The translations under genes and the position numbers were made by a program. Source: Tissierella praeacuta DSM 18095 (GTDB taxonomy: Bacteria; Bacillota; Clostridia; Tissierellales; Tissierellaceae). From it: a DNA stretch of 64,000 nt. Of this stretch, positions 55,976-63,698 are shown in pieces. The stretch's first letter is position 1. Each line of letters opens with the position of its first letter. The notes under the pieces were generated by a model, which ran no database searches, was not told the DNA's origin, and worked only from the letters and a program-made list of their open reading frames with translations. Location: assembly GCF_900128955.1 (NCBI RefSeq), contig NZ_FQTY01000008.1:21868-85867 (forward strand), read 5' to 3'.

Positions 55976-57397
55976 TTATATTCTTTCCTTTTCAAAACCT
56001 ATTACCGTATCAGGGTCATCTTCTATTTTAGGTAAATTTAGTCCTAAATATGCAAATATAATAACTATTATAGGAGTTAAATAATTAAAAAATGCATATC
56101 TACCATATTCAAATGCCGTAACTCCCAGAATACTATAAAGGAAGGCACCACATGTATTCCAAGGTATAAGGGCAGAAGTAAGGGTTCCAGCACTTTCTAA
56201 AGTATTAGATAAGACCTTAGGATGTAAACCTTTTTCTCTATATGAGTTGGCATACATTCTGCCTGGTACTACTATTGAAATATATTGCTCCGGCATTGTT
56301 GCATTACTAACTACACAGGTAAATATGGTCATAGTCACCAATGAACCTATACGTTTTACTCTCTTTAGCATAGATCCTACTATAACCTCAAGCTGTCCAG
56401 TCTTTTCCATTATACCTCCAAACATCATGGCTATAATTGTAAGTGATATGGAATACATCATACCTTCCAATCCTCCAGCAGATAATAACTCATCTATCAT
56501 TTCAATTCCTGTTTCTGATTTAAATCCACTATATGCCGCAGTTAATAAATCTCCAAGATGCGCACCTTGCATAATTACACCAAGAATTCCTCCAAGTACT
56601 ATACCAATGGTAATCCCAGGTATTGCAGGTACCTTGAAAGCTATAGATACTATTACAGCTATAGGAGGTATCAATAATAAGGGGGATATATTAAATGAAG
56701 AAGAAATTCCCTCTCTAATGGCATTTATCCCTGAAATATCAACACCTCCACCGCCATATTTGAATCCCATAATCAAAAATATTACTAAAGTAATACCATA
56801 AGAAGTTAATGTACTAGGAACCATGTTTTTTACATGAGTAAATACATCTGTTCCAGATACTGCTGGTGCTAAATTTGTTGTATCTGATAAAGGTGACATC
56901 TTATCCCCAAAATATGCACCAGAAATAATAGCACCTGCTGCTACTGGTACAGGTATACCCAATCCCTTGGCAATTCCTATTAAAGCAATACCAATAGTTC
57001 CAGCAGTACCCCAACTAGTACCTGTAGCTAAGGACGTAATTGAACAAATAAGAACAGTTGCCACTAAGAAAATTCCAGGTTTTAAAATCCCTAATCCATA
57101 ATAAATCATATTGGGAACTACACCAGATAACAACCATAATCCAATAAGAACACCTATAATTGCTAAAATAATAACTGCTTGTAAAGCTTGATAAATACCA
57201 TCAAACATTGCCTTTTGAATTTCATTCCAATTAAAACCAATCTTTATTGCTATAAGTGATGCAAATAAAGTTCCTATAAGCATTGGAATATGTGGATTAG
57301 CCTCATAAAATGAGATACTAACGCCCATAATAATGATTAGGAATATAAATGATAGCAATGCTTCCCATAAATATGGCTTACGAGCTGTCTTTTTCAA
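55976..57397 (-). CDS. nhaC: Na+/H+ antiporter, NhaC family
   Basis: A 473-aa integral membrane protein of about 12 TM. The family motifs TGTSWGTAGTIGIALIG, GAIISGAYFGDKMSPLSDTTNLAPA and ALIPWNTCGAFLYSILGV are clear. Some members exchange malate/lactate (MleN) instead, so the counter-ion pair is not certain. It starts at a TTG with AAGGAGGA upstream. Single gene. Confidence 0.92.
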   Translation of the reverse strand: MKKTARKPYLWEALLSFIFLIIIMGVSISFYEANPHIPMLIGTLFASLIAIKIGFNWNEIQKAMFDGIYQALQAVIILAIIGVLIGLWLLSGVVPNMIYYGLGILKPGIFLVATVLICSITSLATGTSWGTAGTIGIALIGIAKGLGIPVPVAAGAIISGAYFGDKMSPLSDTTNLAPAVSGTDVFTHVKNMVPSTLTSYGITLVIFLIMGFKYGGGGVDISGINAIREGISSSFNISPLLLIPPIAVIVSIAFKVPAIPGITIGIVLGGILGVIMQGAHLGDLLTAAYSGFKSETGIEMIDELLSAGGLEGMMYSISLTIIAMMFGGIMEKTGQLEVIVGSMLKRVKRIGSLVTMTIFTCVVSNATMPEQYISIVVPGRMYANSYREKGLHPKVLSNTLESAGTLTSALIPWNTCGAFLYSILGVTAFEYGRYAFFNYLTPIIVIIFAYLGLNLPKIEDDPDTVIGFEKERI

Positions 57398-57849
57398 TTT
57401 CTCATCCTCCTTGATATAATATTTTAAATTTTCTAAATTATAATATAATTCACAAAGTATGTCAACAGTTTAGACAAAAGTTTAGGATTTTCGATAAAAG
57501 TTTATATTCATCTTATCTGTATTATTAAATAACATATTAAAAATAATTAAAGCAATCAATTCAGATATTATAATATAATATTCTCATCTAAACTATTTAA
57601 AATTTTTATGGAAAATAAATATTTTATTAAAAAAGAATTGACCATATTAATGACGAATTATAAATATATAGAGTTGCCTTTAATAAATCTTTAAATCAAA
57701 AAACCTTCCTTTGCTAAAGTAAGTGGGCTTGCTTACCTTATTATAAAGCAAAAGAAGGTTATATTATAAATCACATAAAATGTTTTTCAAATTCAAAATA
57801 AATATCACAATCATATGGTATTTTCATAAAAATACTCGAGAAAAGAAAT
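57398..57849. other. Intergenic region between nhaC and the MATE gene
   Basis: 452 nt of AT-rich DNA containing the nhaC promoter region and the long terminator hairpin of the MATE operon; no open frame with a ribosome binding site is visible. Confidence 0.5.
57699..57758 (-). terminator. Long terminator hairpin of the arsR-MATE operon
   Basis: AACCTTCTTTTGCT pairs with AGCAAAGGAAGGTT (14 bp with one G-U), with an inner GTAAG/CTTAC stem, followed on the minus strand by TTTTTT. About 90 nt after the MATE stop. Confidence 0.75.
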
Positions 57850-59184
57850 CTATGAGTAAATTTGTTTCCATTTTCCCCTGCTGTACTGTACAGAAGAAAT
57901 AATCCAATTTGCTAACCAGCCGATGGGAACAGCATACCATACCATTGCAACTCCATATCTGGGAGCCAAAGTAACGGAAAGAAGTACACGAATAAAGAGA
58001 TTTACTATATTTGCAATAGTAAACATCTTCATATCTCCAGCTCCACGCAACAAACCATCTACTGACATTTTAAATCCAAGCAAACAGAAGAACCAGCCCA
58101 TAAAAGCTAGATAAGATTCTCCTGTAGAAATAGCCACATTAGTTCCATCAACTCCGAGAAAAAGGGAAATAATCTGATAGTTAAAACACTGTAATACAAA
58201 ACAAATAATTGCCCCGCAAACAAGTACCATTCTATTAGCTATGTAATGACCTTCTATTACACGTTCTTGCTTATTTGCTCCTATATTCTGTGCTGTATAA
58301 GAGGATAATGCATTCCCAATCCCTGCCATAGGAACTACACAAATTGACTCAATCCGCATGGCAGCAGAGAAACCAGCCAATGTTTCTGAACCAAAGCTAT
58401 TTACAACAGACTGTACTAACATCATACCAATGGAAACCGTAGATTGCTGGAAAATAGATGGCAAGGCAATTTTAGTTATATTCCACAGTTCTGCCTTATC
58501 AAAAACTTTTGTATGTCCGCATTGCAACTCTTTTAATTTCCTTATAAAAACTAGAAATGATAAAACAGAAGAAATTCCTTGTGCAATTAAAGTTGCCCAT
58601 GCTACACCAGTAACACCCATGTGAAATTGTGTTACAAGTATAAAATCTAATACAATATTGAAAATAGATGAAAATATTAAAAAATACAATGGTATCTTAG
58701 ATTTTCCAAGGGCATTAAACATACAGGACAACACATTATACATAAAAAGAAATGGCAAACCCAGAAAATAAATATTCAAATATTTTACTGACATATCAAG
58801 AACATCCCTAGGCGTATTCATAAGGATCATAATATCTTTACTGAACAACAATCCAAATCCTCCTAGTAAAATACTAATCAATAAAAATGATATAAAAGAC
58901 GTAAAAACAGCCAGTTTCATTTTATTGTACTCTTTTGAACCAAAATATCTGCTTACTGTAACAGATGCACCAATTCCACCACCCATTGCAATACAAATAA
59001 ATATATTAGTAAGAGAATAAGAAGCTCCAACGGCAGCCAATGCCTGCTCACTAACGAATCGTCCTACAATGGCGGAATCTGCCATTGTATATGTTTGTTG
59101 AAATAAATTCCCGATAATAATAGGCAAAGCAAAAATAAGCAAGGCATTTAGAGGTTTTTTCTCTACTAAATAATTATTTTCCAT
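57850..59184 (-). CDS. MATE-family multidrug/Na+ efflux transporter
   Basis: A 444-aa, 12-TM efflux protein. Typical MATE elements in both halves: FALPIIIGNLFQQTYTMADSAIVGRF near the N-terminus (shown in part: LPIIIGNLFQQ, ADSAIVGRF), and IALPSIFQQSTVSIGMM in the second half. I take the ATG at 59184, inside the 3' end of the arsR gene, because TTGGAGGAG precedes it; the frame is open to 59241. Codon use appears somewhat richer in G and C than the neighbours, hinting at transfer. Probably derepressed through the co-transcribed ArsR protein. Confidence 0.92.
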   Translation of the reverse strand: MENNYLVEKKPLNALLIFALPIIIGNLFQQTYTMADSAIVGRFVSEQALAAVGASYSLTNIFICIAMGGGIGASVTVSRYFGSKEYNKMKLAVFTSFISFLLISILLGGFGLLFSKDIMILMNTPRDVLDMSVKYLNIYFLGLPFLFMYNVLSCMFNALGKSKIPLYFLIFSSIFNIVLDFILVTQFHMGVTGVAWATLIAQGISSVLSFLVFIRKLKELQCGHTKVFDKAELWNITKIALPSIFQQSTVSIGMMLVQSVVNSFGSETLAGFSAAMRIESICVVPMAGIGNALSSYTAQNIGANKQERVIEGHYIANRMVLVCGAIICFVLQCFNYQIISLFLGVDGTNVAISTGESYLAFMGWFFCLLGFKMSVDGLLRGAGDMKMFTIANIVNLFIRVLLSVTLAPRYGVAMVWYAVPIGWLANWIISSVQYSRGKWKQIYS

Positions 59185-59539
59185 ATTCCTGCTCCTCCAA
59201 AATTTTAGAATCCCTTCTGATACATTCTGAAATAAATTCACAGGAGCAATCCCTTGTTATTTCAGTTTCAGATGGATATTGTAAAATTCCATGTAATGCT
59301 CCTTCTAAAAGAGAAGAAAGACGATGCCTATCTACTCTATAATGTACTTGATAGCCTATTTTTACTCCATAGACAACTTGATATTTTTTTAGAATACGCA
59401 TATGTTGTGATACAGCTGATTCAGTAATTTCCAACTTCTTTGATAACGCACGAACACAGTAATGATGTTCAAAAAGAAGCTGCAACAAGCGAAATCTTGT
59501 AGGCTCTGTAATTGCATGAATGATTTCTATTGTATCCAT
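59174..59539 (-). CDS. ArsR-family winged-helix repressor
   Basis: A 121-aa regulator with the ArsR HTH: ITEPTRFRLLQLLFEHHYCVRALSKKL (in part ITEPTRFRLLQLL), LEITESAVSQHMRILKKY and the wing YGVKIGYQVHYRV. The classic CVC metal motif is replaced by HHYCVRAL; C-terminal DCSCEFISECIRR could bind metal or a drug. It overlaps the MATE gene, which it presumably represses. Confidence 0.9.
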   Translation of the reverse strand: MDTIEIIHAITEPTRFRLLQLLFEHHYCVRALSKKLEITESAVSQHMRILKKYQVVYGVKIGYQVHYRVDRHRLSSLLEGALHGILQYPSETEITRDCSCEFISECIRRDSKILEEQEYGK

Positions 59540-59832
59540 ACCCTTCCTCCTTTAATTTAATTAAGTATTCACTAAATCAAATTAACAAATTATGCTTATT
59601 TTGTCAAGAAGGATATTTCCATATTGCCATTTGTTCTAATCATTAATAAAATATTTCCTACTCAAAATTTGGATATATTGTATTTACTGTACTTTTTTTG
59701 CTATTATGTAATTATTTGGCGAGCATAAAAAACTTGATTAATAGCCAAGTTCTTATTATTTGCAAGTTCTACTCTTAAAATTTCGAAAGAAGCTTTTTCT
59801 TAGGATTATTATATCTTCCTTGCCGATTAATA

Positions 59833-59922
59833 CTATTTGTTCTTCATATATGCTGCACGTTCCTTTGGAATGCCTATCTTAACTCTACCTTTCCTGCCAT
59901 TGGAAATATCTCTAAGTTCCAT
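59833..59922 (-). pseudogene. Short coding-like frame or remnant (29 codons)
   Basis: ATG at 59922 opens MELRDISNGRKGRVKIG and continues IPKERAAYMKNK to a TAG; GGGGGTATGATGG lies upstream. The strongly basic composition and clean reading suggest a piece of a DNA-associated protein, or a real tiny protein. Not recognised. Confidence 0.3.
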
Positions 59923-60011
59923 CCATCATACCCCCATTTTGATTTGAGTATAACATATTTTATCTTCATATCAAAATTTTATTAGTTTTAAAATATATTT
60001 CAAATAAAAAA

Positions 60012-60055
60012 TAACCCACTGATCTAAAGCATGGTGGCCTTAAAATCAGTGAGTT
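60012..60055 (-). terminator. Terminator of the AraC-type regulator
   Basis: AACTCACTGAT and ATCAGTGGGTT arms followed on the minus strand by ATTTTTTATTT, about 30 nt after the stop. Confidence 0.8.
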
Positions 60056-60082
60056 TTACTGTTTATAAGCTTACCTACATAA

Positions 60083-60943
60083 TTATTTTTCTTTAACAGG
60101 AATCCAAATTTCACTATAATAGTTTTCATCCTGATTCCCCTGTGGATAATCAGATATATTAGTATACATTTCAATATTATAACCTGCTGCAATTTCATAA
60201 TCCTTACAATTAGGCAACCATTCTGAGAAAATTTTTTTAGTTACATCTTGCAAAGATTTTGGCATTGCACCCTTACAAGCAAAAATAGCCCAAGTATGTT
60301 TAGGTATTACCTTTGTAATAAAACCATCAGGTATTTCCATAGATGGATTATAGTTATCTGCAATTAGATATTGGAATTCATCTGAGTTCATCATACTTTC
60401 ATCTATACATATTCCATACATTCCACATACAAACTTACCCTTTCCTGTTTCATAATGCTCTGTCCAAAACTGTGGAATTTTCACAGTTGCATTATCATAC
60501 TTAAACATCCTTGATACACCCATAATAGTGAATGAATCCTTTTCAACAATTTTGTAATCCATAATATAACCACCTTCCAAAGAGAATTTGATTTTTAGTG
60601 GAGCAAATGATTTAACCATTGCTTCATCTTTTCGAACAGCAGTAGGTGTAACACCATGAAATCGGGTAAAAGCCTTTGTAAAGCTATCTGGTGAGGTGTA
60701 TCCATATTTCACTGCAATGTCAATAATCTTTTCATCAGTAGAAATAAGTTCACTACCAGCAAGGGCAAGCCTACGTTGTCTAATGTATTCTCCAACTGTA
60801 AAACCACAAAGCATTGCAAATCCTTTTTGAAAATAAAATGGAGAGATAAATGCTTTTTCTGCAATATCTTCTATTGAAATTTCCTCTGTAATATTATTCT
60901 CAATATAGTCAATGGCTTTACCAATTCCTTCAACCCAACCCAT
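60083..60943 (-). CDS. AraC-family regulator with GyrI-like effector-binding domain
   Basis: A 286-aa regulator. Two N-terminal HTHs (AIDYIENNITEEISIEDIA, FQKGFAMLCGFTVGEYIRQRR, DIAVKYGYTSPDSFTKAF) are followed by a GyrI/SbmC-like ligand-binding domain (about 120-286, DYKIVEKDSFTIMGVSRMF, ending ENYYSEIWIPVK). Such proteins sense drugs or hydrophobic cations. Start at 60943 chosen because AGGGGTG lies 6-9 nt upstream; the frame is open to 60985. Confidence 0.92.
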   Translation of the reverse strand: MGWVEGIGKAIDYIENNITEEISIEDIAEKAFISPFYFQKGFAMLCGFTVGEYIRQRRLALAGSELISTDEKIIDIAVKYGYTSPDSFTKAFTRFHGVTPTAVRKDEAMVKSFAPLKIKFSLEGGYIMDYKIVEKDSFTIMGVSRMFKYDNATVKIPQFWTEHYETGKGKFVCGMYGICIDESMMNSDEFQYLIADNYNPSMEIPDGFITKVIPKHTWAIFACKGAMPKSLQDVTKKIFSEWLPNCKDYEIAAGYNIEMYTNISDYPQGNQDENYYSEIWIPVKEK

Positions 60944-61038
60944 ATTCATCACCCCTATCTGTAAATATATCTTATCTCTCTTCAAGTAATTCTTCCCGAC
61001 TTTTTTTGTTATGTTTTGTCTTTTATAAAATATTTTTC

Positions 61039-61512
61039 TTATATCTTTTTTACCATATGTACCATTCCAGGAGTATATCCAAGTTTTCGATTTAATGCCA
61101 TCATACTATTATTCTTATAATGTACTGTTGTCTCTATTGTTTTTATTCCTTCAAGCCGACACCATTCTTCTAATAATATTTTTAGATTTGTAGCTACCCC
61201 TTTACCTCTATAATCCTCTGTTACATATAAAGATAAAATCATAACACTCTCTTGAGATTTCTCTTGTTTGCAAGCCCATATAAATCCCTGTATATGCCTT
61301 TGGTCATCTTCTGCAATAACAAGCAGCAAATCTTCATTTCTTGTATTTTGAATTTTTTGTACTGTTTCTTCTATATCTGTGGTGGAAACTTTATAATCTG
61401 ATATCCATAGCTTCGGCGTGAGATTATGCCATTTTGCAATCTGTATTAAAATCAGTTCTAATTTTTTATCAATATTACTGCAATCAAGGTCAATTTTTCT
61501 ATAATTCATCAT
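61039..61512 (-). CDS. GNAT-family N-acetyltransferase
   Basis: A 157-aa acetyltransferase. Acetyl-CoA-binding motif A is LYVTEDYRGKGVATNLKILLEEW (in part DYRGKGVATNL), then motif B IETTVHYKNNSMMALNRKLGYTP. Substrate unknown. GGGAGTGG precedes two adjacent ATG codons (61512 and 61509). Separated from the AraC-type gene by about 50 nt, so possibly co-transcribed with it. Confidence 0.88.
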   Translation of the reverse strand: MMNYRKIDLDCSNIDKKLELILIQIAKWHNLTPKLWISDYKVSTTDIEETVQKIQNTRNEDLLLVIAEDDQRHIQGFIWACKQEKSQESVMILSLYVTEDYRGKGVATNLKILLEEWCRLEGIKTIETTVHYKNNSMMALNRKLGYTPGMVHMVKKI

Positions 61513-61666
61513 TAACCACTCCCAATACTATTTATATATATAATTTTATAAATCTGTCCATTATATCAACTATGCAATATATCTATTATTTTAATTATAT
61601 ATCCTTGATTGCCTTTATTCTACCAGTATATTAACATTTCTATTAAATTTATCTCTAAAGATAAAC

Positions 61667-61694
61667 AAAACCCCTTGAAATCAAGGAGTTTTTA
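61667..61694. terminator. Bidirectional terminator
   Basis: AACTCCTTGA/TCAAGGGGTT stem with T-rich flanks on both strands, between the lipoprotein gene and the acetyltransferase gene. Confidence 0.7.
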
Positions 61695-61742
61695 TTGTAG
61701 CAATATTTCATTAACACTAAATTATTTTCACCTTATTTCAAC

Positions 61743-61805
61743 CTATTCCTTCTCTAACAACTCAATCCATCTCCCATGTACTAAGTAGGGTAAAAGGAAA
61801 AAAGA
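61743..61805 (-). pseudogene. Coding-like C-terminal remnant
   Basis: After an in-frame TAA the minus strand reads SFFLLPYLVHGRWIELLEKE and then TAG. No start codon or ribosome binding site; it lies just past the lipoprotein stop. Looks like the end of a lost gene or part of a dispersed element. Confidence 0.25.
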
Positions 61806-61822
61806 TTATTATATCTTTTAGA

Positions 61823-62755
61823 TTAATCTTTTAACTTATATCTTATTCTATCTTGACCTTTTGGATTATCATATTCAATTGTAAAATCGTCTATCCACTC
61901 AGCATTGAACATCTTTCCAACTGACGAATCTATTGATGTAATCTTTTTCTCTACTAAATCATAATAAAATAAGGTTATTTTTTCTTTAGACATTTCAAAC
62001 TCAGACAAATCATCCATGTCAAATGTAATTGGAAAATCACTAAAAACTATTTTCCCAGTGTTGGGGTTAAGCATAAATTCAGTACCAACAATAGATAATT
62101 GGATAATATCATATTCTGTTATACTCCAGTCAACAACATTTATTTTAAATAGTTTTAAAGGTAACCAAAGATCATTTATTCCTACCCAAAAATTTAGACT
62201 ATCATTTGACCATCCTTGCATGTTAACATTCAATTCATCTTCATTTCTATATTTACCATTACTTAGTTCTTCAATAGTATATTTTTTGACTTTATTGCCT
62301 TCTAGGTCAATGATACATAGTTCATCATAATCTGTAATAGATATATATTTTTCATTTAGACTTACTCTAAAATCAAGACCTTGACATGTATATAGTTTTT
62401 CCCCTTTATTGTTCTTATCATATCTCCATAATTCGTCTGTCCAATTGTCATCTGTCCATTCTTCACCTAAAACAGGCTCAATTCTCCGTATTAAATAGAC
62501 ATTTCCATTATGATTTTCTTGAAAATGATAATGATCTGTATAAACATCATCTAAGTTTAATATATTCTCCCTATTATATACTTCATAAAACTCTACCAAT
62601 TCATTAAATTTACCCTTACTACTTCCTATCTCCTTTGTATTCATTCCTAAAACAGATAAGTTTTGTTTTCCCTTGGTTTCACAACCAATTAACAAACTGG
62701 CACTTAATATAAATAGCAATGCAATTACTGGTTTCCCAGATTTTTTTTTAATCAT
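61823..62755 (-). CDS. Putative surface lipoprotein, function unknown
   Basis: A 310-aa protein with a lipoprotein signal peptide (VIALLFILSASLLIGC, lipidated Cys at about 25). The mature part is rich in aromatic and acidic residues with repeated short strands (WRYDKNNKGEKLY, ISITDYDELCIIDLEGNKV, GKIVFSDFPITFD), which suggests a beta-propeller-like or TolB-like fold; I do not recognise a family. The ATG follows a G7 tract. Single gene. Confidence 0.75.
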   Translation of the reverse strand: MIKKKSGKPVIALLFILSASLLIGCETKGKQNLSVLGMNTKEIGSSKGKFNELVEFYEVYNRENILNLDDVYTDHYHFQENHNGNVYLIRRIEPVLGEEWTDDNWTDELWRYDKNNKGEKLYTCQGLDFRVSLNEKYISITDYDELCIIDLEGNKVKKYTIEELSNGKYRNEDELNVNMQGWSNDSLNFWVGINDLWLPLKLFKINVVDWSITEYDIIQLSIVGTEFMLNPNTGKIVFSDFPITFDMDDLSEFEMSKEKITLFYYDLVEKKITSIDSSVGKMFNAEWIDDFTIEYDNPKGQDRIRYKLKD

Positions 62756-62807
62756 TTCTTCCCCCCCAATTTATGGTATAAATAAGATTTTCAACTCCTA
62801 GCGATAT

Positions 62808-62853
62808 ATTCTTACTATACATAACTCTATATTCTTACTATACATAACTCTGT
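62808..62853. repeat. Tandem repeat, two 23-nt units plus a partial third
   Basis: The unit ATTCTTACTATACATAACTC plus three bases occurs at 62808-62830 and 62831-62853 with one mismatch, then ATTCTTTG begins a third. It lies in the leader region of the lipoprotein gene. Confidence 0.7.
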
Positions 62854-62862
62854 ATTCTTTGT

Positions 62863-62946
62863 CTATATATTAATTATTTCTTCATCACTTGATAATTCTA
62901 AATCTTCTACTGCTCTTTTAGCTATAATATAAACTGCTGGATTAAA
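62863..62946 (-). pseudogene. Coding-like C-terminal remnant
   Basis: After an in-frame TGA the minus strand encodes NPAVYIIAKRAVEDLELSSD followed by EEIINI and a TAG. The residues look like a genuine helical C-terminus but no start or ribosome binding site is present. Family unknown. Confidence 0.3.
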
Positions 62947-63287
62947 TCAATGGATTTTATATGATTTTCACATATCACATATTTCTCAAACAAAGATTCT
63001 CTTAATTCTAACTTTAAGTAAATAAAAACAAAATAAAGATACTAAAAGAAATTGTGTTCATATGAGTAGTTTTGATAAAAATTTAAATTCCAACTCATAT
63101 TAAGATGATTTGTTTGATAGAGAAGGAATAGATTAAAATAGCGAGGTTAAAAGTGTTTTGGATAAATCCTTCCCCATATATCTTTTCAAATAATCGTAAA
63201 TGATTCCCTTATAAATTTATCTTATTTACAGTTAATAAAATCTATTATATAATATCTTTAGAACATCAGTTTACAGGAGGTGTATCA

Positions 63288-63698
63288 ATGACTAATACTG
63301 AAAAAGCTTATATAGCTGGTATTATTGATGGAGAAGGTAGTATTATGCTTACAAGATTCCATAAAAATCAATATCATTCTCCATGTGTTTCAATTTCTTC
63401 TACAGATTTAGAATTATTGGAATGGGTTAAAAATACAGTTAAGTCTGGTAAGATTACTACTAAAAAAAATTATAATGAAGAAAAACATAAAAACTCTTAT
63501 ACATATACAATAATATATAATGAAGCTATACAACTTTTACAAGATATCGAACCTTATTTAATTATAAAAAAGAAAAAATCTAGAGCACAACATATCATTT
63601 CTAAGTATAAAGAAGTAACAATAAGAAATGGAAGATATAATGAAATCCAAAAATTAGCTAAAGAACAATTCTATCTTGACTTTCTTGCAATCGGGTAG
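63288..63698 (+). CDS. LAGLIDADG-type homing endonuclease, single-motif, free-standing
   Basis: A 136-aa protein with one LAGLIDADG motif, KAYIAGIIDGEGSIML (residues 6-21), whose DGEG acidic residue is the catalytic one, followed by an alpha/beta domain (CVSISSTDLELLEWVKN; YTIIYNEAIQLLQDIEPYLI). Single-motif proteins work as homodimers cutting a long DNA target. AGGAGG precedes the ATG. No host intron or intein surrounds it. Its last codons (AIG and TAG) fall on the 3' boundary of the group II intron on the other strand, so its C-terminus may have been altered by that insertion. Confidence 0.85.
   Translation: MTNTEKAYIAGIIDGEGSIMLTRFHKNQYHSPCVSISSTDLELLEWVKNTVKSGKITTKKNYNEEKHKNSYTYTIIYNEAIQLLQDIEPYLIIKKKKSRAQHIISKYKEVTIRNGRYNEIQKLAKEQFYLDFLAIG

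Larger units (their letters stand above)
59540..60082. other. Intergenic region upstream of arsR
   Basis: 543 nt holding the arsR promoter, a short coding-like frame (59833-59922) and the terminator of the AraC-type gene. No other gene seen. Confidence 0.5.
61513..61822. other. Intergenic region with a terminator and a coding-like remnant
   Basis: 310 nt containing the promoter side of the acetyltransferase gene, a bidirectional hairpin at 61667-61694 and a 21-codon remnant at 61743-61805. Confidence 0.5.
62756..63287. other. Intergenic region upstream of the LAGLIDADG gene
   Basis: 532 nt of AT-rich DNA with a 23-nt tandem repeat (62808-62853) and a short coding-like remnant (62863-62946). 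Otherwise nothing recognised. Confidence 0.5.

Noticed and set aside
56247..56801. 184-codon plus-strand frame opposite nhaC
   Set aside because: Antisense shadow of a conserved membrane protein gene; composition (Ile/Pro-rich) reflects the complement of its codons.
57699..57758. Long nested hairpin considered as a structured small RNA
   Set aside because: Its outer stem is followed by six T residues in the sense of the MATE operon, which a simple terminator explains.
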